The notes under the pieces: model-generated
Told to the model about the DNA's origin: nothing
What the model saw: only the letters and a program-made list of their open reading frames with translations
Database searches by the model: none
Program-made: the position numbers and the translations under genes
Assembly (NCBI GenBank): GCA_023249255.1
Contig: JAHFCY010000142.1
Location: forward strand, 1-8,712
Reading direction: 5' to 3'
Origin: Candidatus Lindowiibacteriota bacterium
GTDB lineage: Bacteria; Lindowbacteria; 2-12-FULL-62-27
Length of the DNA stretch: 8,712 nucleotides
Part shown: piece after piece, positions 1 through 6,857 of the stretch
Layout of the letters: each line of letters opens with the position of its first letter
How positions within the stretch are numbered: position 1 is the stretch's first letter

Positions 1-187
1 GGCGGGCGCAATCGCAACGGTGGCAGGCCGGACCGGATGGACGGCGGCGGCGGCCGGCGGAGCCGGCGGGATTCTGGTCGCATGGTCCGCCCATCTTTCA
101 CTAGGCGGAATCACAGGCGATGTTCTCGGCGCCGGAATTGAAATATCCGAGTGCGCGGCGCTATTCGCGTTTGTTCTCGCGACATAA
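1..187 (+). CDS. cobS: Adenosylcobinamide-GDP ribazoletransferase (cobalamin synthase), C-terminal fragment
   Basis: Only the last 61 codons are present. The first whole codon is at base 2 and the TAA stop is at 185-187; the start lies left of the window. The frame encodes an Ala/Gly-rich hydrophobic segment, then the motif GGITGDVLGAGIEISE, then a final hydrophobic stretch. GG-[IV]-TGD-x-LGA-x-x-E is the characteristic C-terminal signature of CobS. This integral membrane enzyme joins adenosylcobinamide-GDP to alpha-ribazole (or its phosphate), the last assembly step of B12. About three quarters of a usual CobS of around 250 residues is missing. Its 3' end overlaps the start of cobD by 37 bases in another frame, which supports a shared transcript. 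The identification rests on the motif and on the neighbouring genes. Confidence 0.9.
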   Translation, partial: AGAIATVAGRTGWTAAAAGGAGGILVAWSAHLSLGGITGDVLGAGIEISECAALFAFVLAT

Positions 188-1257
188 CTGACAAACCGGC
201 GCACGGTGGATACTCCGGTGGCGAAATCATCGTCGATTTTTCGTCCAATCTGCATCCCGAGCCGCCGCCGGAATCGATTCTCAACGCCGCGCGGATCGGA
301 ATCGACAAGTCCGTAAGATATCCCGAAGCGGACGTAAAATCATTTCGGGACGAGATCGGCGATCAACTTGGTTTGTCTCCGGAGCTGATATCCGTCGGCG
401 CCGGATCGTCAAGTCTGCTCTATGCGCTCCTGTTCACGCTGAAACCCCGCGCCGTCGTTCTTCCGACACCGTGTTTTTCCGAATATCCGTATCTGGCGAA
501 ACTCGCCGGCGCCTCGATCATCGAGCACTCGACGGAACAAAACGGCGCGGACGGAGATGCCTTCGAACAGCCGCCGCCAATCCCGCCGAAGTCCTGCGTC
601 CTCCTCTCCAATCCCGTCAATCCAACCGGCAGGCTGATCCCGGATGAAACTCTGCGTCGATGGAGAAAAGCGGCCCATGAAGCGGGGGGGTGGATCATCG
701 TAGATGAGGCCTACGCCGATTTTACGGAAAACGGGCCGGTGATTCACGCCGACGACTTCTCGGACGAAACGATGATCGTTCTTCGGTCTCCTTTGAAATT
801 TTATACACTGCCGGGATTACGCGCGGGCCTAGCGGCCTCCCACACGCGCATATCCGCGCGTCTGCGGGCGAATCTGCCGCCATGGCCGATTTCAACGCCG
901 GCTGTTTACGCGTGGCGCGCCGCACTGCAGTTGCCGCGGGACGCCGTTCACATCCGCAGACGCCGCGTCCGAAACTGGGCGGACTCGTTCTATCGGGCGC
1001 TTACGACGATCCCGGCCCTGCAGATGGCGACATCGGATGTACACTTCTTTCTCGCTCGACTGTCCGCAGAGGCACCGGACGGCCACGCGCTGTCCGAACG
1101 GCTGGCCGGCGAGGGACTCTGCATTCGGACGTCGGACGGCATGCCCGGCCTTTCCTCGCGGCATATCCGGATTTCGACGCGTTATCCCGAAGAAAACGGC
1201 AAACTTGTCGGGGCACTCAAGAAAATTTACAAGACCGAGTCGGTGGGAGCGGCATGA
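151..1257 (+). CDS. cobD: L-threonine-O-3-phosphate decarboxylase, PLP-dependent (CobD of Salmonella; CobC of Pseudomonas)
   Basis: This is a 368-residue fold-type I PLP enzyme of the HisC/CobD family, predicted cytosolic. It would decarboxylate L-threonine phosphate to (R)-1-aminopropan-2-yl phosphate, the linker that CbiB attaches. Visible features are HGG near residue 18, DFSSNLHP (29-36, compare the family's DFSxNxNP), NPVNPTG (154-160), DEAY (185-188), the Schiff-base lysine K216 in SPLKFYTLPGLRAG, with S213 and R224 placed to hold the PLP phosphate, and a C-terminal IRISTR (339-344) that fits carboxylate binding. GTG at 151 is the only usable start: an in-frame TGA lies at 139-141, and no other ATG, GTG or TTG precedes the conserved HGG. 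The start lies inside cobS. The stop overlaps the cobQ start as ATGA. The residue just before K216 is Leu where Thr or Ser is common, and the PLP loop reads GAGSSS instead of the usual GNGxxE, so it is a divergent member. A HisC-like histidinol-phosphate aminotransferase is the main alternative, but the operon context favours CobD. Confidence 0.9.
   Translation: MRGAIRVCSRDITDKPAHGGYSGGEIIVDFSSNLHPEPPPESILNAARIGIDKSVRYPEADVKSFRDEIGDQLGLSPELISVGAGSSSLLYALLFTLKPRAVVLPTPCFSEYPYLAKLAGASIIEHSTEQNGADGDAFEQPPPIPPKSCVLLSNPVNPTGRLIPDETLRRWRKAAHEAGGWIIVDEAYADFTENGPVIHADDFSDETMIVLRSPLKFYTLPGLRAGLAASHTRISARLRANLPPWPISTPAVYAWRAALQLPRDAVHIRRRRVRNWADSFYRALTTIPALQMATSDVHFFLARLSAEAPDGHALSERLAGEGLCIRTSDGMPGLSSRHIRISTRYPEENGKLVGALKKIYKTESVGAA
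1243..1249 (+). promoter_or_regulatory. Ribosome binding site of cobQ
   Basis: GTGGGAG at 1243-1249 contains GGGAG, a Shine-Dalgarno-like core, four bases before the cobQ ATG. The spacing is slightly short. It lies inside the last codons of cobD, so initiation is likely coupled to termination of cobD translation at the ATGA overlap. Confidence 0.55.
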
Positions 1258-2741
1258 TCGCACGAAAACTTCGGACGCTCATGATTCAAGGAACGGGATC
1301 TCACGCGGGAAAAAGTTTTCTCACGACAGCGCTCTGCCGGATTTTTTTTCGGCGCGGATACAGCGTGGCGCCGTTCAAAGCTCAGAACATGGCGAACAAT
1401 GCGGCGGCAGTCGAAGGAGGCGAGATCGGACGCGCGCAGGCGCTTCAGGCGTCGGCGGCGAAAATCAACGCCGACGTCCGCATGAATCCCCTCCTTCTGA
1501 AACCGACCGGCGAGCGCGCCTGTCAGGCGGTTCTGATGGGCAAAGCCGTCGGAATGTTTTCCATTACCGAACTCAATCGCCGAAAACCGGCGTGGTTCAA
1601 ACGCGTCACGGGCGCATTTCGTTCGCTTCAACGCGAATATGATCTGGTGATCATCGAAGGCGCGGGAAGTCCGGCCGAGATCAATATTCGACGGACGGAT
1701 TACGCCAATATGCGCATGGCATCCGCAGGAGGGGCAGCCGTTCTGCTTGCCGGCGATATTGACCGGGGCGGCGTGTTCGCGGCGCTCTACGGAACGCATC
1801 GGCTGCTGACGCCCGCCGAGCGGCAACGGATATTTGGATTTTGCCTCAACAAATTTCGGGGAGACGCCGGCCTCCTCCGGTCCGGCCTGCGATTTCTCAA
1901 ACGTGAAACAGGCATGGCGGCGCTCGGCGTGGTTCCGTACGACACACAGATTCGATTGCCCGAGGAGGACAGTCTCGGGATGGCCCGGCATGGCGGTTTG
2001 AACAAACGACACAGACGCGGCGCCGTTTCCATCGGATTCGTCCGGACACCCCACATCGCGAATTTCACGGATTACGATCCATTTTATGTCGAACCGGATG
2101 TGATCCTGCGGGAGATACAGACGGCGCAGGACCTCGACGGACTTGACGCCGTGATCCTGCCGGGATCCAAAAATGTTTTTGATGATTGCCGTTTTTTACG
2201 CAGGACGGGATTAGCGGACGCCATTTCGCGGCGGGAAAATCTCACCATCGTCGGAATCTGCGGCGGCTATCAAATGATGGGGGGTATCATCGACGACCCG
2301 GGCGGAGTTGAAAACGGGCAACCGGATTCAATCGAGGGCATGGGCCTTTTGCCAATTCGAACAAAATTTTTCCGGAAAAAAATTGTCGCGGCGGTGGAAC
2401 GCCGGCATCTTCCGTCAAGGTCGATCGTGCGAGGCTATGAAATACACTCGGGCCGCGTCTTCCCGATAAACGGAGCCGGCCGGCACCTCTTTGAAGCGTT
2501 TGACGGCCAATCCGAGGGCGTGTCGATTGAAAGTGGACGCGTGTGGGGGACGCTCACCCATGGCGTGTTTGACTCGGATCGATTCCGCAACGCATTTTTA
2601 AACCGATTGCGGCGGGCAAAGCGACTTCCCGAGCGGCCGGTGACCGCCTTCGATGTTGAGCCGATGATCGAACGCGCGGCGAATCTGGTCGAAGCGCATC
2701 TCGACGTGAATGCCATCGAGCGTCATCTGAAATCATCATGA
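1254..2741 (+). CDS. cobQ: Cobyric acid synthase, glutamine-hydrolysing (CobQ/CbiP)
   Basis: This 495-residue cytosolic enzyme amidates carboxylates b, d, e and g of adenosylcobyrinic acid a,c-diamide, using glutamine and ATP, to give adenosylcobyric acid. The N-terminal half is a dethiobiotin-synthetase-like ATPase domain: GTGSHAGKS P-loop variant (13-21), FKAQNMANN (41-49), IIEGAGSPAEINI (133-145) and GDIDRGGVF (167-175). The C-terminal half is a class I (triad-type) glutamine amidotransferase: LPGSKN (302-307), nucleophile C336 in GICGGYQMMGG, and H436 in GTLTHGVFD. The length is normal for the family. The ATG at 1254 forms an ATGA overlap with the cobD stop and has GTGGGAG four bases upstream. 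The frame is open further upstream (from 882), but that stretch is out of frame with cobD and lacks family sequence, so it was not included. The second amidotransferase motif usually reads GTYxHG; here it is GTLTHG, a mild deviation. CbiA downstream makes its substrate. Confidence 0.97.
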   Translation: MIARKLRTLMIQGTGSHAGKSFLTTALCRIFFRRGYSVAPFKAQNMANNAAAVEGGEIGRAQALQASAAKINADVRMNPLLLKPTGERACQAVLMGKAVGMFSITELNRRKPAWFKRVTGAFRSLQREYDLVIIEGAGSPAEINIRRTDYANMRMASAGGAAVLLAGDIDRGGVFAALYGTHRLLTPAERQRIFGFCLNKFRGDAGLLRSGLRFLKRETGMAALGVVPYDTQIRLPEEDSLGMARHGGLNKRHRRGAVSIGFVRTPHIANFTDYDPFYVEPDVILREIQTAQDLDGLDAVILPGSKNVFDDCRFLRRTGLADAISRRENLTIVGICGGYQMMGGIIDDPGGVENGQPDSIEGMGLLPIRTKFFRKKIVAAVERRHLPSRSIVRGYEIHSGRVFPINGAGRHLFEAFDGQSEGVSIESGRVWGTLTHGVFDSDRFRNAFLNRLRRAKRLPERPVTAFDVEPMIERAANLVEAHLDVNAIERHLKSS

Positions 2742-3688
2742 TCTCAACAACAATCTGGACGGCGGCCATCGCTTTGGACATGGCGGCGGGCGATCCGGAC
2801 GTTCGCTGGCATCCGGTGCGGATCGTGGGCCGGTGCATCGAGCGGCTGGAGAAGTCCCTGAGGGCGATCGGCGCGAATGGGCGCGTTGGAGGCAGTTGCC
2901 TGGTCGCCTTGACGCTGTTGATCTCGAGCGGGCCGATCGTCTGGCTTCTGCATGGGTTCAACAATCTTTCCGGCGACCTGACCGCGTTTTCGTGGATTTT
3001 TTCGGTCCTTGTTCTCTATTTTTCAATCGCGCTGGGATCGCTTGTTCGGGAAGGACGTGCCGTTCGGCATGCTCTCAGGCAGGAGGACGTTTCGGGCGCC
3101 AGGGAACGCGTAGGGCGTCTCTGCGGCCGCGATGTCGCGCCGCTCAATACGCCGCAATTGACGCTCGCCACGGTCGAGAGCATCGCTGAAAACAGCGTCG
3201 ATGGATTCACCGCGCCGATTTTTTATGCCGCGGTTTTCGGGCCGGCCGGCGCATGGGTTTATCGCGTCGCCAATACGCTCGATTCGATGGTCGGATATAA
3301 AAATGATCAATATCGGAACTTCGGCTGGGCGGCGGCGAGATTCGATGACATCCTGAACTGGATTCCAGCCAAGCTGACAGCGATGCTCATTGCGCTGTGG
3401 TCGCCGGTCGTCCGGGGCCGCATCGGCGACAGTATTCGGACCATGAGACGATATGCGCATCTTCATGCCAGCCCCAACGCCGGCTGGACCGAGTCGGCCG
3501 CAGCAGGCGCACTTGCGCTCCGGCTCGGCGGGCCGGCATTCTATTTCGGGCATATCGTGGACAAACCCTATCTTGGCGACAGCCCGCGGACGCCGGAACC
3601 AAATGATATCCGGCGGGCCGAACGGCTTGTGCTGTGCGCGGCTCTGACGTTCGCCGCCATATCCGCGCTGGTCCGCGGCCATTCATGA
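2738..3688 (+). CDS. cbiB: Adenosylcobinamide-phosphate synthase, membrane protein (CbiB; CobD of Pseudomonas)
   Basis: This 316-residue integral inner-membrane protein attaches the aminopropanol phosphate made by CobD to adenosylcobyric acid. The family signature is clear: GDPDVRWHPVRIVG (18-31, with the conserved HPV), SIAENSVDGFTAPIFY (148-163), ANTLDSMVGYKND (178-190), the RFDDILNWIPAKLTA region (201-215) and SPNAGWTESAAAGAL (245-259). Hydrophobic stretches suited to membrane segments lie near residues 54-72, 84-101, 160-176, 208-222 and 297-312. The length matches the family. The ATG at 2738 overlaps the cobQ TGA as ATGA. No Shine-Dalgarno is visible, so initiation is inferred to depend on translational coupling. 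It sits next to cobD and cobQ, whose products supply its two substrates. Nothing is missing or broken. Confidence 0.97.
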   Translation: MISTTIWTAAIALDMAAGDPDVRWHPVRIVGRCIERLEKSLRAIGANGRVGGSCLVALTLLISSGPIVWLLHGFNNLSGDLTAFSWIFSVLVLYFSIALGSLVREGRAVRHALRQEDVSGARERVGRLCGRDVAPLNTPQLTLATVESIAENSVDGFTAPIFYAAVFGPAGAWVYRVANTLDSMVGYKNDQYRNFGWAAARFDDILNWIPAKLTAMLIALWSPVVRGRIGDSIRTMRRYAHLHASPNAGWTESAAAGALALRLGGPAFYFGHIVDKPYLGDSPRTPEPNDIRRAERLVLCAALTFAAISALVRGHS

Positions 3689-5082
3689 CAACTCCGGCCT
3701 TTGTCGTTTCGGCGATTAGAAGCGGCGCGGGGAAAACCACCGTCACCCTCGGATTGATTTCGGCGCTGGCGAGACGCGGAAAAAAAGTCGCGGCGTTCAA
3801 GATCGGCCCGGATTTTCTCGATCCGAGCCATTACAAAAATGCGGGCGCGGCGCTGGTCGGCAACCTCGATCCAATTTTGCAGGGCGAGGATGGAATGCGG
3901 AGGATGTTTTCAAATTCACGCGGCTGTCATGCGATCGTCGTCGAAGGCGTCATGGGACTTTTGGACGGACCCGTGCCGGGAAAAATCACAGCGAGCACGG
4001 CAGACGTCGCGCGAAGGCTGGGATTGCCGGTCCTGCTTGTCTGCGACGCGCGATCCTGCGCGCAAAGTCTGGCGGCGGAGGTCGTCGGCGTCCGGACTCT
4101 TTTGCCTGACACGCCGCTGGTCGGGGTTCTCCTGAATTTTGTCGGCTCCAACCGTCATGCGGAACTTCTCGTCCGCGGGCTCGCCGATCTCGCAGATGTT
4201 TCCGTGACGGGATGCCTCTATCGAAACGGCCTGCCTGCGATGCCGGCGCGGCACCTCGGACTTGTTCCATCAGCCGAATTCGACGCGGCAAAAGCCGGAG
4301 TCATCCGCCGCTACGAGGCGGCGCTCCGGAAGGCATGTTCGATTCAAAAACTCTGTGACCGGGCGGCCGCCCTTCGGCAAAACGGATGGGGGCGGAGGCC
4401 GCCGGGATCATTGAAACGCGCGGCGTCTGGCGTCGAAAAAAATTATCCGGTGATAGTCGCCGTCGCCCGGGACCCGGCATTTTCATTTTATTATCCGGAA
4501 ACGATCGATTTTCTGAAAACCCGGGCAGACGGAGTCGTTGAATTTTCTCCCCTGAAAGACCGCCGCGCGCCGGATGCCGACCTCTACTATTTCGGGGGCG
4601 GCTTCCCGGAAATATTCGCCGGACGTCTTTCCGCCAATCGATCCATGCGCGACGACCTGATCCGGCGATTTCGATCGGGGGCGCGAGCCTACGCCGAATG
4701 CGGCGGGCTCATGTATCTTTCGGCGGCCGTTGTCACGTCCGAAGGCAAATCTCATCCGATGGTCGGCATTCTTCCCGGCCGATGCACGATGCGGGACAGG
4801 AGGCAGGCGCTGGGATACTGGCGAGCGCGTGTCAGACAACCGACACTGTTCTTGAAAAAAAACATGATGATGATCGGCCATGAATATCATTGGTCATCGT
4901 TCGAAGCCGGACGGAGACTGCATCCTGTCTTCACCGCGCAAAAAATCGGTTCGGCCGAACGCCAATCGGGCGGCTGGCATGCCGCCAACGTCTTTGCGTC
5001 CTATCTTCATCTTTCTGCGCTCGGCAATCCCGAATTTTTCAACCGCCTTCTTGCATGGGCGGCGCATTGTGGGGCCGTTTGA
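3685..5082 (+). CDS. cbiA: Cobyrinic acid a,c-diamide synthase, glutamine-hydrolysing (CbiA; CobB type)
   Basis: This 465-residue cytosolic enzyme amidates the a and c side chains of cobyrinate with glutamine and ATP, the first amidation after corrin ring formation. The N-terminal ATPase domain shows a P-loop, SGAGKTTVT (13-21), then FKIGPDFLDPSHY (38-50), NLDP (60-63) and VVEGVMGLLDG (85-95). A basic linker around 225-252 leads to the triad glutamine amidotransferase domain: FGGGFPEIFA (303-312), nucleophile C339 in YAECGGLMYL, the family motif GHEYHWS (398-404) and catalytic H442 in SYLHL. The length is normal. The ATG at 3685 makes an ATGA overlap with the cbiB stop, and no Shine-Dalgarno is seen, so coupled initiation is inferred. 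The frame is open 17 codons further upstream, but the P-loop spacing fits the ATG. Since the neighbouring genes are of the cobalt-early type, cobyrinate is a likelier substrate than hydrogenobyrinate. An in-phase A8 tract at 4855-4862 followed by C forms a potential slippery site. Confidence 0.97.
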   Translation: MTTPAFVVSAIRSGAGKTTVTLGLISALARRGKKVAAFKIGPDFLDPSHYKNAGAALVGNLDPILQGEDGMRRMFSNSRGCHAIVVEGVMGLLDGPVPGKITASTADVARRLGLPVLLVCDARSCAQSLAAEVVGVRTLLPDTPLVGVLLNFVGSNRHAELLVRGLADLADVSVTGCLYRNGLPAMPARHLGLVPSAEFDAAKAGVIRRYEAALRKACSIQKLCDRAAALRQNGWGRRPPGSLKRAASGVEKNYPVIVAVARDPAFSFYYPETIDFLKTRADGVVEFSPLKDRRAPDADLYYFGGGFPEIFAGRLSANRSMRDDLIRRFRSGARAYAECGGLMYLSAAVVTSEGKSHPMVGILPGRCTMRDRRQALGYWRARVRQPTLFLKKNMMMIGHEYHWSSFEAGRRLHPVFTAQKIGSAERQSGGWHAANVFASYLHLSALGNPEFFNRLLAWAAHCGAV

Positions 5083-5088
5083 CGACAT

Positions 5089-5095
5089 GGTAGGT
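5089..5095 (+). promoter_or_regulatory. Ribosome binding site of cbiC in the cbiA-cbiC spacer
   Basis: GGTAGGT at 5089-5095 is a weak Shine-Dalgarno-like sequence eight bases before the cbiC ATG. It lies in the 21-base spacer after the cbiA stop, the longest non-coding stretch of the window. The spacer is too short for a promoter, and no hairpin or T-tract suggests a terminator. Confidence 0.4.
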
Positions 5096-5103
5096 ATGAC
5101 TTC

Positions 5104-5742
5104 ATGAGCCTTGAACCGAAACTGCGGGCGCCGGAGGCGATCGAAGCGGAAAGTTTTCGCATCATTGAGAATGAACTCGGGCCGCACTCATTTTCGCCGC
5201 GGGAATTCGCCATTGTCCGGCGCGTAATTCATGCGACTGCGGATTTCGAATTCGCCAAAAAACTGGTTTTCCATCCCGAAGCCATCTCCCGAGGTCTTGA
5301 GGCGATCCGGTCCGGCTGTGATTTCGTCGTCGACGTCGCGATGATCCAGGCCGGTGTATCCAAACCTGCGATTGCCGCGTTCGGTGAGGGACGGGTGTTG
5401 TCGTTCATCACGGACGATGACGTCATCGCGGAGGCAAAACGTGAAGGCATCACCCGAGCGATCGCGTCGATGCGCAAGGCGGCGCGCGCGGCGCCCGGCG
5501 CGGTTTACGCGATTGGCAACGCGCCGACGGCTCTGTTTGAGGCCGTGCGGCTGATCGAATCCGGCGAGATGCGACCCGCCGTCGTCATTGGCGTGCCGGT
5601 TGGATTTGTTTCCGCCGTCGAATCGAAAGACGCGCTGATCGCAAGTGGCCATCCGCACATTGCCGCGCGTGGACGCAAGGGCGGAACGCCGGTGGCCGTT
5701 TCGATTCTGAATGCCCTGCTCGCCCTCGCAAAAATCGCCTGA
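5104..5742 (+). CDS. cbiC: Cobalt-precorrin-8 methylmutase (CbiC; CobH family)
   Basis: This 212-residue cytosolic enzyme moves the methyl group from C11 to C12 of (cobalt-)precorrin-8 to yield cobyrinate or hydrogenobyrinate. The family's conserved histidine is H43 in RRVIHATADFEFA. Other typical blocks are FVVDVAMIQAGV (74-85), AIGNAPTALFEA (136-147), VIGVPVGFVSAVESKDAL (161-178) and ARGRKGGTPVAVSILNAL (188-205). The length fits the family, which is a small, homodimer-forming protein. The ATG at 5104 is preceded by GGTAGGT. The stop at 5740-5742 is five bases before cbiD. The usual family block reads GGSPVA and here is GGTPVA, a conservative change. Its product is the substrate of CbiA, encoded just upstream. 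The aerobic and anaerobic versions cannot be separated from this protein alone; the cbiD neighbour argues for the cobalt-containing substrate. Confidence 0.97.
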   Translation: MSLEPKLRAPEAIEAESFRIIENELGPHSFSPREFAIVRRVIHATADFEFAKKLVFHPEAISRGLEAIRSGCDFVVDVAMIQAGVSKPAIAAFGEGRVLSFITDDDVIAEAKREGITRAIASMRKAARAAPGAVYAIGNAPTALFEAVRLIESGEMRPAVVIGVPVGFVSAVESKDALIASGHPHIAARGRKGGTPVAVSILNALLALAKIA

Positions 5743-5747
5743 CCTCG

Positions 5748-6857
5748 ATGGCCGATCCCGAAATTCCTCCCAAAGATAAAAAATCCCTTCGGTCCGGATT
5801 CACCACCGGCGCGTGCGCCGCCGCCGCAACGAAAGCCGCCGCAATCGCGCTGATCAACGGCAAATCCATCGCCAAAATTGTCAGCACCCTTCCCATCGGG
5901 AAAAAAATAACGTTCGTGGTAATCCGGTGCGACGTGGCCGCGGATCGCGCCGAAGCCGAGGTCGTCAAGGACGCAGGCGATGATCCCGACTGCACACACA
6001 TGGCGCACATCGTTTCGACCGTGCGGCGGACACAAACGACGGGCGTCGAGATCGACGGCGGCAGCGGGGTCGGACGCATCACCAAGCCGGGGCTTGGCCT
6101 GGCGGTCGGCTGCGCGGCCATCAATCCGGTGCCGCGAAAAAGTATTGTCGAGGCGATCGAAGAAGCTATCAACGAAACCGCCGCAAAGGCCGGCGGATTT
6201 TCCGTTATCATCTCCGTGCCGGGTGGCGAAGAAATGGCCAAAAAAACTCTGAACGCGCGGCTTGGTATTGTCGGCGGCATCTCTATTTTGGGCACGACCG
6301 GCATCGTCAAACCGTTTTCGACAGCAGCCTATAAAGCCAGCATCGAACAGGCGATCGACGTCGCCGTGACAAATGCCTCGACGACCGTCGTGCTGACAAC
6401 GGGCGGCAAAAGCGAAAGGTTCGCCCAGGCCGCATGGCCTGATCTGCATGAAGACGCGTTCGTGCAGATGGGTGATTTTGTCGGGTTTTCCCTGAAAGCC
6501 GCCGTGAAACGCGGGGTGAATCGCATCCGAATCTGTGGCATGCCGGGAAAACTTTCGAAGATCGCGCAGGGACGCATGATGACCCATGCGAAAGGATCCG
6601 AAGTCGACATCGGCATGCTCGCGCGCATCGCCAAATCCTGCGGCGCGGATATTTCCCTCGTGGAAGAAATTGCCCACGCCAATACAGCCCGGCACGTTCA
6701 GGAAATGGTCGAAAAACATGCGCTGACCGGATTCTGGGACAAAATTTGCGGAAAAGTCGTTCGAAACTGTGAAAAACATGTCTCGAAAAACAACCTTGTG
6801 TCTTGTCTTCTGACCGATTTCGAAGGAAAACGGCTTGGATTTCATGGACGGGAATAA
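5748..6857 (+). CDS. cbiD: Cobalt-precorrin-5B C(1)-methyltransferase (CbiD)
   Basis: This 369-residue cytosolic enzyme methylates C1 of the ring-contracted cobalt-precorrin-5B using S-adenosylmethionine, in the oxygen-independent pathway. Family blocks in order are LRSGFTTGACAAAATKAA (14-31), KDAGDDPDCTH (74-84), the ITKPGLGLAVG and INPVPR region (111-130), ISILGTTGIVKPFS (178-191), LTTGG (216-220), MGDFVGFSLKAA (241-252) and MPGKLSKIAQGRMMTH (265-280). CbiD is unrelated to the canonical precorrin methyltransferase fold seen in CbiL and CbiE. The length is normal. The ATG at 5748 lies five bases after the cbiC stop without a clear Shine-Dalgarno, so re-initiation after cbiC is likely. The 3' end overlaps cbiET. 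CbiD is the strongest single indicator in this window of the cobalt-early, anaerobic route. The C-terminal third carries three cysteines (334, 341, 353) with no known role. Confidence 0.97.
   Translation: MADPEIPPKDKKSLRSGFTTGACAAAATKAAAIALINGKSIAKIVSTLPIGKKITFVVIRCDVAADRAEAEVVKDAGDDPDCTHMAHIVSTVRRTQTTGVEIDGGSGVGRITKPGLGLAVGCAAINPVPRKSIVEAIEEAINETAAKAGGFSVIISVPGGEEMAKKTLNARLGIVGGISILGTTGIVKPFSTAAYKASIEQAIDVAVTNASTTVVLTTGGKSERFAQAAWPDLHEDAFVQMGDFVGFSLKAAVKRGVNRIRICGMPGKLSKIAQGRMMTHAKGSEVDIGMLARIAKSCGADISLVEEIAHANTARHVQEMVEKHALTGFWDKICGKVVRNCEKHVSKNNLVSCLLTDFEGKRLGFHGRE
6822..6827 (+). promoter_or_regulatory. Ribosome binding site supporting a TTG start for cbiET
   Basis: GAAGGA at 6822-6827 is a good Shine-Dalgarno match. 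It is seven bases before TTG 6835 but sixteen before ATG 6844, so it favours the TTG as the cbiET start. It lies in the coding sequence of cbiD (Glu-Gly codons), so chance occurrence is possible. Confidence 0.45.

Noticed and set aside
1-80. GC-rich, repeat-looking GGC/GCC stretch at the left edge
   Set aside because: It is explained by Ala/Gly codons of a CobS membrane segment; no true direct or inverted repeat unit is maintained.
882-1253. In-frame upstream extension of cobQ by 124 codons
   Set aside because: It overlaps conserved parts of cobD in a different frame and adds Arg/Gly-rich sequence absent from CobQ. The ATG at 1254 fits the family start and the ATGA overlap.
1342-1349. T8 tract in cobQ as a frameshift or phase-variable site
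   Set aside because: It encodes Ile-Phe-Phe in an ordinary helix of the ATPase domain. A -1 shift would give about 97 residues of unrecognisable sequence. I see no supporting structure, so codon choice explains it.
1227-2054. Minus-strand open frame of 275 codons opposite cobQ
   Set aside because: Opposite the conserved ATPase domain of CobQ, with no motif or plausible ribosome site; a shadow frame.
5083-5103. Possible promoter, terminator or riboswitch between cbiA and cbiC
   Set aside because: The spacer is 21 bases, too short for a cobalamin riboswitch, and has neither a hairpin with a T-tract nor -35/-10 boxes.
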